Positions 16,677 to 25,935 of a stretch of DNA of 64,000 bases are shown here, piece by piece; positions within the stretch are counted from its first letter, which is position 1, and each line of letters begins with the position of its first letter. The notes beneath the pieces are model-generated. The model was not told where the DNA came from. It worked only from the letters and a program-made list of their open reading frames with translations, and searched no databases. Source of the stretch: Amycolatopsis sp. MtRt-6 (GTDB lineage Bacteria > Actinomycetota > Actinomycetes > Mycobacteriales > Pseudonocardiaceae); NCBI RefSeq assembly GCF_017308975.1, contig NZ_JADWPD010000041.1, positions 1 through 64,000 on the forward strand, read 5' to 3'. The position numbers and the translations under genes are program-made.

Positions 16677-17450
16677 TCAGAACCCCGGGAACACGCGCCG
16701 CAGCTCGTCGAGCGTGACATCGCCCTCGACCGTGACGCCGCGGTCGTACGGCGGCTTGAGGCGGCCGCTGACCAACCGGACGAACGCTTCCGCCGGGCCG
16801 TCGAACGTCGCCGAGGGCGCCTCGAGGTGGCCGGCCACGGTGACCGCGTCGTCGATCACCAGCCCCGCCCCGGGCACCGCGAGGGACACCGGCTTCGCCA
16901 GCTCGGCCGGCTTCCCGAGGAAGCCGAGCATGAACCCCACGGGGCCGGTCAGGAGGTCGACGAGCACCGCGGCCGAGCCGGCGTCCACCCGAGCGTCCGG
17001 GTCGAAGGCCACGCGCACGTCCCACGAGTGGTTGGCCACCTCGCTGAGCCGCATGCCCAGCGCGGTCACCAGCGGCACCGGCTCCGGCAGGAAGCCGAGG
17101 TCGACGGTCAGCGACGAGCGCTGCTCGGGCGTGAGCGCCTCGACCATGGCCAGCCAGCGGGCGTTGTGCTCCCGGAAGCCCTCGGCCTGCGCCCGCGGCG
17201 CGGACGCGTCCCAGCGGGCCCAGATCGTCTTGTTGTCTTCGGCCGCCACGGTTTCCCCGGCAGCCCGCGCGAGGGGCGCGCGGCCGATCTCCGCGCCGCT
17301 GCCGAGGTGGGACAGGACCTGGGCGACGGTCCAGTCCGCGGCACCGCTGGGTGCGGCCAGTTGCTCGTCGGTGAGGGTGCGGACGAGGCCGTCGAGCGTG
17401 TCGTGCTCGGCGCGGAGAGCGGCGACAGTGCGGTCCAAGAGTGAGGTCAT
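16677..17450 (-). CDS. Mycothiol-dependent maleylpyruvate isomerase-family protein
   Basis: The protein is 257 aa with an N-terminal DinB-like four-helix domain (DWTVAQVLSHLGSG), the mycothiol-binding domain of maleylpyruvate isomerases. A smaller C-terminal alpha/beta domain follows. Family members use mycothiol as cofactor for isomerisation or thiol transfer, but many are uncharacterised. No gentisate genes flank it. The ATG at 17450 is preceded by a GAGGG. It is convergent with the hydrolase and divergent from fadD17, so it may share the KstR-box region, though it is not a typical KstR target. Confidence 0.82.
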   Translation of the reverse strand: MTSLLDRTVAALRAEHDTLDGLVRTLTDEQLAAPSGAADWTVAQVLSHLGSGAEIGRAPLARAAGETVAAEDNKTIWARWDASAPRAQAEGFREHNARWLAMVEALTPEQRSSLTVDLGFLPEPVPLVTALGMRLSEVANHSWDVRVAFDPDARVDAGSAAVLVDLLTGPVGFMLGFLGKPAELAKPVSLAVPGAGLVIDDAVTVAGHLEAPSATFDGPAEAFVRLVSGRLKPPYDRGVTVEGDVTLDELRRVFPGF

Positions 17451-17517
17451 GCCACCCTCAACTCCCGGCGGCACGCGGGTGTTCCGGTGGACCCCGCGGC
17501 CGTCGCCGTGCTAGAAC

Positions 17518-17531
17518 TAGAACGTGTTCCA
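17518..17531. promoter_or_regulatory. KstR operator upstream of fadD17
   Basis: TAGAACGTGTTCCA matches the published KstR consensus TnnAACnnGTTnnA at every fixed position. It lies 25-38 nt before the fadD17 start. KstR is the TetR-type repressor of cholesterol catabolism in mycobacteria and rhodococci. The site predicts induction by steroid CoA-thioesters. Confidence 0.8.
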
Positions 17532-17555
17532 CTTCTGGCCATCGGGAGGCGTGCG

Positions 17556-19181
17556 ATGATCGTCCCGACGGTGACCGAGCTCCTGCTGGCCCGCGCCGGG
17601 GACGACCGCCCCGGCCTGCTGTTCGAGGACGAGACGTACTCGTGGGCCGAGCACGTCCGGGCTTCGGCGTGCCAGGCGGCCGCCCTCCGCAACGCGTTGC
17701 ACCCGGACCGACCGCCCCACGTCGGCGTCCTGGCCGACAACGTCCCGGCGTTCTCCGTTCTCCTGGGCGCCTGCGCGTTCGCCGGGGCGGTGCTGGCCGG
17801 GCTCAACCCCACCCGGCGCGGGGCCGCGCTCGCGCGCGACATCCGGCTCGCCGACTGCCAGTTCGTCTTCGCCGAGGAGAAGTACCGGCCGCTGCTGGCC
17901 GGGTTGGACCTCGGCGGGATCGCCGTGCGGGACCTCGACGCGCCACCCGCTTCGGCCGACCCGATCGAGCCCGTCCCGGCGGCGGCCGACGACCTGCTCA
18001 TGCTCATCTTCACCTCCGGCACCAGCGGCGACCCGAAGGCCGTGCGCTGCACCCACGGCAAGATCGCGTTCCCCGGCGCGATGCTCGCCGAGCGGTTCCG
18101 GCTGTCCACATCGGACACCGTGTACGTTTCGATGCCGCTGTTCCACTCCAACGCCGTCATGGCCGGCTGGGCGGTCGGGCTCGCGGCCGGCGCGGGCATC
18201 GCGCTGCGCCGCCGGTTCTCCGCGTCCGGGTTCCTCCCCGACGTGCGGAAGTTCGGCGCGACGTACGCCAACTACGTGGGCAAGCCACTGTCCTATGTGG
18301 TCGCCACGCCGGCACGTCCGGACGACGCGGAAAACCCCCTGCGGCTCGTCTACGGGAACGAAGGAGCGGCCGCGGACCTGGCCGTGTTCGAAGAACGGTT
18401 CGGCTGTAAGGTCGTCGACGCGTTCGGCTCCACCGAGGGCGGCGTGGGGTTCGCCCGCACCGACGACACCCCGCCCGGCTCGCTCGGCAGGCCGGCCGAA
18501 GACGTCGCCATCCTGCACCCGCACACCGGCCGGCCGTGCCCGCCGGCCGAGTTCGACTCGGGCGGCCGCCTGACCAACGCCGAGGAAGCTGTCGGCGAAC
18601 TCGTCAACACCGCCGGCGCCGGCTGGTTCGCCGGGTACTACCAGGACCCCGAAGCCGACGCGGACCGCCTGCGCGACGGCCGGTTCCACACCGGCGACCT
18701 GGCGTACGCCGACGCCGCCGGGTTCTGCTACTTCGCCGGCAGGCTGGGCGACTGGCTGCGCGTCGACGGCGAAAACCTCGGCACCGCCCCGATCGAGCGC
18801 ATCCTGCTGCGGCACCCGGCGATCACCGACGCCGCGGTCTACGCGGTGCCCGACCCGGTGACCGGGGACCAGGTGATGGCCGCCGTCGTCACCGACGGCC
18901 TGGACCCCGCCGGGTTCGGCCGGTTCCTCGCCGCCCAGCCCGATCTCGGGCCCAAGCAGGTGCCCCGGTACGTGCGCACGGTCCGGGAGCTCCCGCGGAC
19001 GTCGACGTTCAAGGTCCTCAAGCGCCGGCTTTCCGCCGAGGGCCTGAACTGTCCCGACGTCGTGTGGGAGCGCACGGGGCAGGACATCGCCTACACGCCG
19101 AGCAACGCCCGGCGCAACGGCTCGCGCCAGGTGGCCGACTCCGGGTCGAACGCGCCGAAGTCGGTGCCGAACTCCCAGTAG
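17556..19181 (+). CDS. fadD17: Steroid side-chain/fatty acyl-CoA ligase FadD17
   Basis: The protein is 541 aa of the ANL (AMP-binding) superfamily. The P-loop-like motif IFTSGTSGDPKAVRCTHGK and the adenylate motif YGNEG/FGSTEGG are intact, with the hinge GDWLRVDGENLGTAP. It closely resembles mycobacterial FadD17, which ligates CoA to steroid C-24/C-26 side chains for beta-oxidation. GGGAGG precedes the ATG at 17556. A perfect KstR box just upstream supports a role in sterol catabolism, though no other sterol genes lie in this window. The C-terminus runs about 40 residues past the usual end (after CPDVVWERTG), and this tail overlaps the convergent GH5 gene by 91 bp. Confidence 0.9.
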   Translation: MIVPTVTELLLARAGDDRPGLLFEDETYSWAEHVRASACQAAALRNALHPDRPPHVGVLADNVPAFSVLLGACAFAGAVLAGLNPTRRGAALARDIRLADCQFVFAEEKYRPLLAGLDLGGIAVRDLDAPPASADPIEPVPAAADDLLMLIFTSGTSGDPKAVRCTHGKIAFPGAMLAERFRLSTSDTVYVSMPLFHSNAVMAGWAVGLAAGAGIALRRRFSASGFLPDVRKFGATYANYVGKPLSYVVATPARPDDAENPLRLVYGNEGAAADLAVFEERFGCKVVDAFGSTEGGVGFARTDDTPPGSLGRPAEDVAILHPHTGRPCPPAEFDSGGRLTNAEEAVGELVNTAGAGWFAGYYQDPEADADRLRDGRFHTGDLAYADAAGFCYFAGRLGDWLRVDGENLGTAPIERILLRHPAITDAAVYAVPDPVTGDQVMAAVVTDGLDPAGFGRFLAAQPDLGPKQVPRYVRTVRELPRTSTFKVLKRRLSAEGLNCPDVVWERTGQDIAYTPSNARRNGSRQVADSGSNAPKSVPNSQ

Positions 19182-20008
19182 GCCCAGCTCAGACCGAGCC
19201 GCTCGGCTTCGGTTCGGACGAACGCCGTCCACCGTGCCCGGGACACCATGTCGGCCGCCGAGAAAGCCCCGAACTCGCCGATGAAGATCGGCAGCCGCCG
19301 GTCCCGGCCCCACGCCGCCACCTTGGCCAGGTCGGCCCGGACGGCGTCCTCGTCGGCTGGGCTGCCCCAGGTGCGACCGAGCCACCGTTCGGCCCCCGCG
19401 ACCCAGCCGGCGTTCTGGTGGGTGAACTCGAACGGGGCGTAGTAGTGGACCGTGGCGACCAGGTGGTCGTCGTCGGGGACGGCGAGGGCGGGCAGCGCGG
19501 CCGGGCTGTTCATCTCGGCGGACCCGATGATCACCGTGCGCTCGGGGCAGGCCTCGCGGACGACGGCGAGCGCCTCCGCCAGGACGGCGTTCCAGCGGTC
19601 CGCCGTCAGCTCACCGCGTGGCTCGTTGAGCAGCTCGAAGCAGAGCCGGTTGTCGTGTCCGGCGTAGTGGGCCGCGATCTGCCGCCAGAGCGCGAGAAAG
19701 CGGGGCCGGTGCTCGTCCGGGGCGGCGCAGATCCCGTCGTAGTGGTGGACGTTCAGCACGACCCGCAGGCCGTGGTCGAGTGCCGCGGCCACACCCGCGT
19801 CGACGCGCCGGAAGAACGCCGGATCGATGGTGTACGGCGGGGTGGCCGCCGCGTGCGCCGACCACCGGGCCGGCAGCCGGACGGTGGCGAAGCCGGCCGC
19901 GGCCACCTCGTCGAAGTACCGGTGTTCGAGCGGCAGCCGCGGGCCGCCGTCCAGCGCGTCGAGCGCGTTGCCGAAGTTGATGCCCCGCCCCAGGTTCACC
20001 GGCCCCAC
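19091..20008 (-). CDS. Glycoside hydrolase family 5 (cytosolic)
   Basis: The protein is 305 aa, a single TIM barrel beginning LGRGINFGNALDA. The acid/base is Glu129 in LLNEP and the nucleophile Glu245 in FIGEFG, both present. There is no signal peptide, so it would act on imported oligosaccharides or glycosides rather than on polymer. The start is GTG without a clear ribosome-binding site. It follows the amidase by 15 nt and may be read through from the liv-amidase operon. Its 3' end overlaps fadD17 on the other strand. Confidence 0.85.
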   Translation of the reverse strand: MGPVNLGRGINFGNALDALDGGPRLPLEHRYFDEVAAAGFATVRLPARWSAHAAATPPYTIDPAFFRRVDAGVAAALDHGLRVVLNVHHYDGICAAPDEHRPRFLALWRQIAAHYAGHDNRLCFELLNEPRGELTADRWNAVLAEALAVVREACPERTVIIGSAEMNSPAALPALAVPDDDHLVATVHYYAPFEFTHQNAGWVAGAERWLGRTWGSPADEDAVRADLAKVAAWGRDRRLPIFIGEFGAFSAADMVSRARWTAFVRTEAERLGLSWAYWEFGTDFGAFDPESATWREPLRRALLGV

Positions 20009-20023
20009 TGTATCGGGGCCGGG

Positions 20024-21430
20024 TCACTCCAGCGCCGGGTGGCGCTGCGGCCAGCCCACCAGCGGTTCCAGTGCCGAGGCCAGCCGGATCAGCACCGCCT
20101 CCTCCCACGGTCCCGCCACGAGCTGGGCGCCGATCGGCAGGCCGCCGGACGACGTGTGCACCGGCAGCGAGATCGCCGGCAGGCCCGTCACGTTGCAGAA
20201 CGACGTGAACGAGATCATCTGCATCTCCGTCAGCCGCAACCCGCCTGGGTTGTCGACGGCTTCCCGCAGGACCGAACCCACGAACGGGGGCCGGCACGCG
20301 ATCGTGGGCGTCAGCAGGACGTCGAAGTCGCGGCCCCACTGCGCGACCACCCCCCGGGTCTCCTCCTGCAGCAACAACGACGCCCGCACGTACGTCCCGG
20401 AGTCGCGGGTCTTCGCCCGGTCCATCCGGTACCGCAGCTGCGATCCCACCAGCGAAGGCTCGTCGTACGGCATCGCGGCCACGGACGCGTCCAGGACCGT
20501 CTGGGCGTACGCCGTCCAGGCTTCCTCGCTGAGGAACGCCGGCTCGACCGGGTAGACGTCGTGGCCGAGGGACTCCAGCAGCCGGCCGGTCTTCTCCGCG
20601 GCCTCGGCGCACTCGGGGTCGACCGGCATCCCGGTCGGCGACGCGGTGAGCAGGCCGATCCGGAGCCGGCCCGCTTCGGCACCGACCTCGTCGAGGAACG
20701 GCCGCCGCGGCGCGGGCGCCTGGTACCAGGCCAGGCGGTCGGGGACGGACATCACGTCGAGCAGCGCGGCCGCGTCGCGGACGTACCGGGTGATCGCGCC
20801 TTCCACGGTCGCGTGTTCCCAGGCCGCGACCGGCTGCGGGATCCGGCCGCGGCTCGGCTTCAGCCCGACCAGGCCGCAGCACGACGACGGCACGCGGATC
20901 GATCCGCCGCCGTCGGAGGCGTGCGCGACCGGGGCCAGGCCGGCGGCCACCGCGGCCGCCGCTCCCCCGCTCGACCCGCCCGGGGAGTACGCGGGCTGCC
21001 ACGGGTTGCGGGTGGCGCCGAACCGCTCGTTCTCGGTCGTCGTCAGCAGCCCCATCTCGGGCGAGTTCGTGCGGCCCATCAGCAGGAACCCGGCGTCCAG
21101 CAGCCGGGTCACCACCGGCTCGTTCCCGGACCGCGGCGCGTCCGAGACACCCAGCGAGCCGTACGTGGCGGGCTGGCCGTCGACCTGGGTCAGCTCCTTG
21201 ATCGGGATCGGGACGCCGTGGAACGGCCCGAGCGGGCCGCCCGCGGTCACGGCCTGTTCCGCGGCCTTGGCGGCGGCGCGCACGTCTTCGTCGTTGCGCC
21301 ACACGAAAGCGTTGATCCCGGGGTCGAGCCGGTCGATCCGGGCCAGGTAGGCGTCGGCGATCTCGACCGGGCTCAGCTCCCGGCGGCGGACGGCGGCGGC
21401 GAGGTCGGCGGCGGAGCCGAAGGGGTCCAT
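20024..21430 (-). CDS. Amidase-signature hydrolase
   Basis: The protein is 468 aa. All three catalytic elements of the amidase signature family are visible: Lys78 in IPIKEL, the cis-Ser in GGSSGG (151-156), and the nucleophile Ser177 in SDGGGSIR. It hydrolyses a linear or cyclic amide and may resemble 6-aminohexanoate-cyclic-dimer or acyl-amide hydrolases. It begins 10 nt after the livF-type gene, so it is the last transporter-linked member of the operon. This strongly suggests that the ABC system imports the amide substrate or its product. Confidence 0.9.
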   Translation of the reverse strand: MDPFGSAADLAAAVRRRELSPVEIADAYLARIDRLDPGINAFVWRNDEDVRAAAKAAEQAVTAGGPLGPFHGVPIPIKELTQVDGQPATYGSLGVSDAPRSGNEPVVTRLLDAGFLLMGRTNSPEMGLLTTTENERFGATRNPWQPAYSPGGSSGGAAAAVAAGLAPVAHASDGGGSIRVPSSCCGLVGLKPSRGRIPQPVAAWEHATVEGAITRYVRDAAALLDVMSVPDRLAWYQAPAPRRPFLDEVGAEAGRLRIGLLTASPTGMPVDPECAEAAEKTGRLLESLGHDVYPVEPAFLSEEAWTAYAQTVLDASVAAMPYDEPSLVGSQLRYRMDRAKTRDSGTYVRASLLLQEETRGVVAQWGRDFDVLLTPTIACRPPFVGSVLREAVDNPGGLRLTEMQMISFTSFCNVTGLPAISLPVHTSSGGLPIGAQLVAGPWEEAVLIRLASALEPLVGWPQRHPALE

Positions 21431-21440
21431 GCGAGTCCTT

Positions 21441-22124
21441 TCAACGCAGCATCAGCAGTTCGTGGCAGCGCCGCCGGGTTTCGGCGGCGATCGGGGTGTC
21501 GAGGACCAGCCGCCCCGACTCCATGAGCAGGACCCGGTGGCACCAGTCCAGCGTCCGGTCGGGCTGCTGGTCGACCACGAGCACCGCGACCCCGGACGCG
21601 GCGACCCGCTCGAGCGCGGCCACGACGTCGCGGACGACGGACGGCTGCAGCCCCTGGGTGAGCTCGTCGACGACGACCAGGCGCCGTCCGGCCAGCAGAG
21701 CCCGGGCGATGCCGAGCTGCTGCTTCTGGCCGCCGGACAGGGTTCCCGCGGGTTGCCGCCGGCGTTCGGTGAGCAGCGGGAACAGCTCGTACGGATCGGT
21801 CGCCGGGGTGAACGACCGCCGCGTCGCCAGTGCCAGGTTCTCCTCGACGGTGAGGGTCGGGAACACCCCGCGGTCCTCGGGCATGAGCGACGCGCCCAGC
21901 CGGGCCAGGACGTCCGGGCGGCCCGGCGGCACCGGACGCCCGTCGAAGGCGATCTCGCCGCCTTGGCGGTCCGCCAGGCCGAAGATCGTGCGCAGCAACG
22001 TCGTCTTGCCCATGCCGTTGCGGCCGAGGAGCGCGACGATTTCCCCGGCGCGCAAGGCGAAATCCACCTCGCGGACGACGTTCGCCTGGCCGTAGCCGCC
22101 GGAAAGCGCGGTGACCGTCAGCAT
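21441..22124 (-). CDS. livF: LivF-type ABC transporter ATPase
   Basis: The protein is 227 aa. Walker A LLGRNGMGKTT, the signature LSGGQKQQLGIARAL and the Walker B region LVVVDELTQGL are clear. MPEDRGVFPTLTVEENL is typical of LivF of the branched-chain amino acid/urea/amide (HAAT) class. Asp-Glu of Walker B is present as DE. It overlaps the preceding livM-livG fusion by one base (TGATG), so translation is coupled. Confidence 0.92.
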   Translation of the reverse strand: MLTVTALSGGYGQANVVREVDFALRAGEIVALLGRNGMGKTTLLRTIFGLADRQGGEIAFDGRPVPPGRPDVLARLGASLMPEDRGVFPTLTVEENLALATRRSFTPATDPYELFPLLTERRRQPAGTLSGGQKQQLGIARALLAGRRLVVVDELTQGLQPSVVRDVVAALERVAASGVAVLVVDQQPDRTLDWCHRVLLMESGRLVLDTPIAAETRRRCHELLMLR

Positions 22125-23779
22125 CAGCTCGCTCCCAGGTAGGCCTGGCGCACGGCGGCGTCGGCGACGATCTCGTCCATCGAGCCGTGGGCGATGACGC
22201 GGCCCTGGTGCAGGGCGGCGACGTCGTCCGCGAGGCCGCGGACGATCTCCATGTCGTGCTCCACCACGAGCATCGCGCAGCCGGTGTGCGCGATGACGTC
22301 CCGCAGCGCGCGGACCAGCTGCCGGGCGTCGTCCGGGCCGAGGCCGGCCGCCGGTTCGTCGAGCAGCACCAGCCGGGGCGCGCCGGCGAGCACCATCGCG
22401 AGCTCCAGGCGGCGCCGGTCGGCCAGGGCGAGGGTGCTCGCGACGGTGTCCTCGTCGGCGGCGAGGTCGCGGTACTCGGCGGGCAGCTCGACCTCGGCCG
22501 GGGCACCGAGCCGGGCCAGCCGGATGTTGTCGGCGGGCGAGAGTTCCCCGATGACGCTGGGGATCTGGAACATGCGCCCGACGCCGAGCCGGACCCGGTC
22601 GTGCACCGGCAGCGCCGCCACGTCCCGGCCGAACAGGCGCAGGCTCCCGGCGTCGGCGGCGAGCTGACCGGCGACGATCGCCAGCAGCGTGCTCTTCCCC
22701 GCGCCGTTCGGCCCGATCAGGCACACGCAGCGGCCCGGCGGCACGACGAGGTCCACGCCGTCGAGGACGGAGACCGGGCCGAACGACTTCGAAACCCCCT
22801 GCAGGACAAGGGCCGGGTCGTCGCTCGGGGGCACCGGCCGGTGCCGAGGTTTCGCGTGGGGCAGTGTGACCGCCGGCCTGCCCCGCCGCAGCCAGGCGCG
22901 CGCGGTGCCGGCGATGCCGCCCGGCAGCACCTGGACGACGAAGACGAACACCGCCGCCAAGCCCAGGACGTACCAGCTCTGCCAGGAGCTGCCCAGCAGC
23001 TGCTGGCCCGCGGTCAGGACCACCGCGGCCAGGAACGGGCCGAGCACCGACTCGCGGCCGCCGACCGCGAGCCACACCAGCACGCTCGTCGACAGCGCCA
23101 GCCCGAACACCGGCGGCGAGACGAGCCCGGCGACCGGCGCGTAGAGCGCTCCGGCCACAGTGGACACTGTCGCGCTCACGGCGAACGCGATCGTGCGCAC
23201 CCGCTTGGTGTCGATACCGGTCTGCTCCGCGCGTTCCGGGTTCCGGGCCGCGGCGACCAGCCGCGCCCCGAACCGGCTCCGCAGCAGCCAGAGGCACAGG
23301 GCCACCAGGACGGCCGCCACGACCAGGGTCCGGTAGTAGCCCGTCACGACTCCCGTGTCGGACACGGACATCCCGTTGGACCCGCCGGTCACCACCGTGA
23401 AGCTGGTGGCCGCCTTCTGCAGCAGCAGGCCGATGCCCAGCGTCAGCAGGATCAGCGGCGCGTCCGGGACGGCGGAGGCCAGCCCGATGCCCGCGACGAG
23501 CAGCGCGATGACCACCGAGACCACGATCGCCGGGCCCAGCGTCAGCACCGGCGGCCAGCCGTGGTCCTGGCCGATCGCGACCGCGTAGGCGCCCAGCCCG
23601 AAGAAGGCGGCGTGGCCGACGCTGAGCATCCCGGCCCGGCCCCAGGCGAGATCCAGCCCGAAGGCGAACAGCCCGTAGACCAGCCCCAGGGTCAGGATGG
23701 CCAGGGTGAACGCGCCGAGCCCGAACGGCGCGGCCGCCAGGAGCACGGCCAACGCCGTGCCGGCAAGGACTTTCCGCAT
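22124..23779 (-). CDS. Fused LivM permease-LivG ATPase
   Basis: The protein is 551 aa and joins two HAAT components. Residues 1-about 300 are a LivM-like permease with about eight to ten membrane segments and GRAGMLSVGHAAFFGLGAY. After a Pro/His-rich linker, residues about 320-551 are a LivG-like ATPase with Walker A GPNGAGKST, a Walker B region LVLLDEPAAGLGPDD and a C-terminal H-loop VEHDMEIV. The expected LSGGQ signature is poorly recognisable: the stretch before Walker B reads DRRRLELAMVL. Such fusions recur in actinobacterial amide/urea transporters. It overlaps its neighbours by one base on both sides. Confidence 0.9.
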   Translation of the reverse strand: MRKVLAGTALAVLLAAAPFGLGAFTLAILTLGLVYGLFAFGLDLAWGRAGMLSVGHAAFFGLGAYAVAIGQDHGWPPVLTLGPAIVVSVVIALLVAGIGLASAVPDAPLILLTLGIGLLLQKAATSFTVVTGGSNGMSVSDTGVVTGYYRTLVVAAVLVALCLWLLRSRFGARLVAAARNPERAEQTGIDTKRVRTIAFAVSATVSTVAGALYAPVAGLVSPPVFGLALSTSVLVWLAVGGRESVLGPFLAAVVLTAGQQLLGSSWQSWYVLGLAAVFVFVVQVLPGGIAGTARAWLRRGRPAVTLPHAKPRHRPVPPSDDPALVLQGVSKSFGPVSVLDGVDLVVPPGRCVCLIGPNGAGKSTLLAIVAGQLAADAGSLRLFGRDVAALPVHDRVRLGVGRMFQIPSVIGELSPADNIRLARLGAPAEVELPAEYRDLAADEDTVASTLALADRRRLELAMVLAGAPRLVLLDEPAAGLGPDDARQLVRALRDVIAHTGCAMLVVEHDMEIVRGLADDVAALHQGRVIAHGSMDEIVADAAVRQAYLGAS

Positions 23780-24972
23780 CAGCAGCCGGTCCGCGGGACG
23801 GTGTCGGCGACCGGGCCGAACTTCGCGGCGACCGTGTAGCCCTGCGGCGTGATGGCCGCCTCGGCCATGTCCGCCTGCAGGATGTGGTTGGCCGGCGCGA
23901 AGTGCGTCCCGGTGCCCAGCGGCGAGTCGTAGCGGAACGAGCCGATCTCGCGGTTGAGGGCCACCGGATCGGGGCCCGACTTCGCCGCGGCGGCGAGCAC
24001 GAACTGGACGCCGAAGTAGGCGTTGCCCGCGACTTCGGGGATCGGCGCCTGCCACTGGTACCTGGCCCGGTAGTCGTCGGCGAACTGCCGGCTCGCCGGG
24101 TCCGCCATGCCGTCGGCCCAGCGCACGGCGTGGGTCCGGCCGGTGGTGAGCGCGCTGAGCGCCGGGTAGTAGTCGGAGTCCAGTGGCGCGCCTTCGAAGC
24201 CGAGTTTCGCGGTGAGCAGGCCGAACTGCTGGGCCTGCTGGCTGAACGCGATGGCGTCCGCGCCGACGACCATGGACAGCAGGACGTCCGGCTGCGCGGC
24301 CTTGAGCCGGGCGATGACCGGCTGCCAGTCCGTCTGGCCCAGCGGGCTGTACTCCTCGGCGACGACGGTGCCGCCGTGGGCCGTCGTGAACTCCTTGGCC
24401 AGCCCGGCGTAGAGGTGCGGGTAGTTGTAGTCCGACCCCACGACCGCGACGCGCTTGCCGTACTTGCCCAGCAGCTTCGGCACCATCGGCGCGAGCAGCT
24501 GCCGGGTCGACTCGCCGAAGCCCCACTGGTAGGCGCGGCACTGCTCGGGATCGCCCAGGATCGCGGTGAAGAACGGGATCCTGCTGTCGTCGGACACCTC
24601 CGCCACGGCCTCGGCCGTGTCGCCGGTGATCGTGCCGAACAGCGCCGTCACCTTGTCCTGCTGGATGAGGCGGCGAGCGAGCTGCGTCGAGTTCGCCGGG
24701 TCGCCGGCGTCGTCGACGACGACGAACTCGACGTTCTTCCCGCCGACCCCGCCGGCGGCGTTGACCTTCGCCACCCCCAGCTCGAAACCCTGCCGCAGCG
24801 CGGCACCGGACTGGGCGATCGGGCCGGTGAGCGGCACGATGACGCCGATCTTCAGCGGCCCGCCCGCGGCCGCGTCTCCCGAGGCGGAGATCGCCGCGCC
24901 GGCACAGCCGGTGACGGAGAGCAGGGCCAGCGCGGCGATCACGCGGGCCGGACGACGAAACGGCGGGACCAT
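23779..24972 (-). CDS. HAAT-family substrate-binding lipoprotein
   Basis: The protein is 397 aa. A lipoprotein signal ends at Cys23 (VTGC). The mature protein starts with GPLKIGVIVPLTGPIAQSG, the type-1 periplasmic-binding fold of the LivJ/UrtA/AmiC class. Sequence features (LFGTITGDTAEAVAEV, YNYPHLYAGL) are closer to urea/short-amide binders than to LivK. The linked amidase supports an amide ligand. The ATG overlaps the end of livH by 34 nt. Confidence 0.88.
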   Translation of the reverse strand: MVPPFRRPARVIAALALLSVTGCAGAAISASGDAAAGGPLKIGVIVPLTGPIAQSGAALRQGFELGVAKVNAAGGVGGKNVEFVVVDDAGDPANSTQLARRLIQQDKVTALFGTITGDTAEAVAEVSDDSRIPFFTAILGDPEQCRAYQWGFGESTRQLLAPMVPKLLGKYGKRVAVVGSDYNYPHLYAGLAKEFTTAHGGTVVAEEYSPLGQTDWQPVIARLKAAQPDVLLSMVVGADAIAFSQQAQQFGLLTAKLGFEGAPLDSDYYPALSALTTGRTHAVRWADGMADPASRQFADDYRARYQWQAPIPEVAGNAYFGVQFVLAAAAKSGPDPVALNREIGSFRYDSPLGTGTHFAPANHILQADMAEAAITPQGYTVAAKFGPVADTVPRTGC

Positions 24973-25808
24973 GAAACGAACCTCCGGAGGGCGGGCCGCG
25001 AGCGCACCGCGGCGATACCGATGACGACGACGTAGAAAAGGGCGTCCGCGACGACGTCGGACAGCCAGATGCGCAGCAGCACGGCCAGCGCGGAGACCCC
25101 GAGCGCGGCCAGTGCCGCGGTGGCGAGCGAACCGGGCCGGCTGAACAGCAGCGCGAAGAAGGTCGGCACGAGCAGGCCGAAACCCATCGACGGGCTCACC
25201 GCGAGCGTGGGGCTGTAGAGCGCCCCGGCGAGCACGGCCAGCAGCCCGCCCGCGACGAACGCGGTGGTGCGCAGCCGGTGCGGGTCGGTGCCGAGCAGCC
25301 CGGCCATCGCCGGGTTGTCGGCGACCGCGCGCAGCGTCAGGCCCCAGCGCGTCCGGTACGCGGCGAGCAGCACCAGGCCGGCGACCACGACGGCGACGAG
25401 CGCGCAGACCAGCCGGTACGCCGGGCCCTGCGTGCCGAGCAGTTCCACGGAGCCGGTCACCGGGGCGGCCACCGAGCGGGGCGTGGCCCCGAACGCCACT
25501 TCCGCGATCTGGCGCAGTGCCATGCCCACACCCCAGGTCACGAGCATCGCGCCCAGACTGTCGGCGAGCGAACGGCGCAGCAGCGCGCGTTCGATCAGCA
25601 CGAGCAGCGGGACGGTCGCGGCGAGGACGAGCACCACCCGCCAGGAGAAGGCGAACCCGGTCAGCGTGGCCGCCGCGTAGGCGCCGATCATGGCGAAGTC
25701 GCAGTGCGCCAGGTTCACCACCCGCAGCGCCGCGAAGACGATCGCGATCCCCAGGGTGAGCAGGCCGTAGAGCCCGAACTGGCTCAGGATCGCCAGAAGC
25801 ACGTCCAC
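24939..25808 (-). CDS. livH: LivH-type ABC permease
   Basis: The protein is 289 aa with about eight membrane segments. It shows the HAAT permease signature VNLAHCDFAMIGAYAA and the cytoplasmic loop RAVADNPAMAGLLGTDPHRLR. The GTG at 25808 is set by AGGAGG 6 nt upstream; the longer in-frame opening has no ribosome-binding site. It is the first gene of the operon livH-binding protein-livMG-livF-amidase and is divergent from an AraC regulator. Confidence 0.88.
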   Translation of the reverse strand: MDVLLAILSQFGLYGLLTLGIAIVFAALRVVNLAHCDFAMIGAYAAATLTGFAFSWRVVLVLAATVPLLVLIERALLRRSLADSLGAMLVTWGVGMALRQIAEVAFGATPRSVAAPVTGSVELLGTQGPAYRLVCALVAVVVAGLVLLAAYRTRWGLTLRAVADNPAMAGLLGTDPHRLRTTAFVAGGLLAVLAGALYSPTLAVSPSMGFGLLVPTFFALLFSRPGSLATAALAALGVSALAVLLRIWLSDVVADALFYVVVIGIAAVRSRPALRRFVSWSRRFVVRPA

Positions 25809-25935
25809 GCGCCACCTCCTCCGACTCGGTTCGGGGTAGCATCCGCTGGTCGCGGTGGTGAAAGTGGTGCGTGCGCGCACAGCACTGGTCAGCGGGCGCA
25901 CTCTCACCTCGGGCCGCGTGGCCGAAGGAGGTGCC

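Noticed and set aside
18536..21526. A 996-aa plus-strand reading frame
   Set aside because: It is Arg/Pro/Gly-rich shadow sequence opposite GH5 and the amidase, which have intact catalytic motifs.
22124..24541. An 805-aa reading frame covering livM-livG plus more
   Set aside because: The first 250 residues are out-of-frame translation of the binding-lipoprotein gene; the permease begins at 23779.
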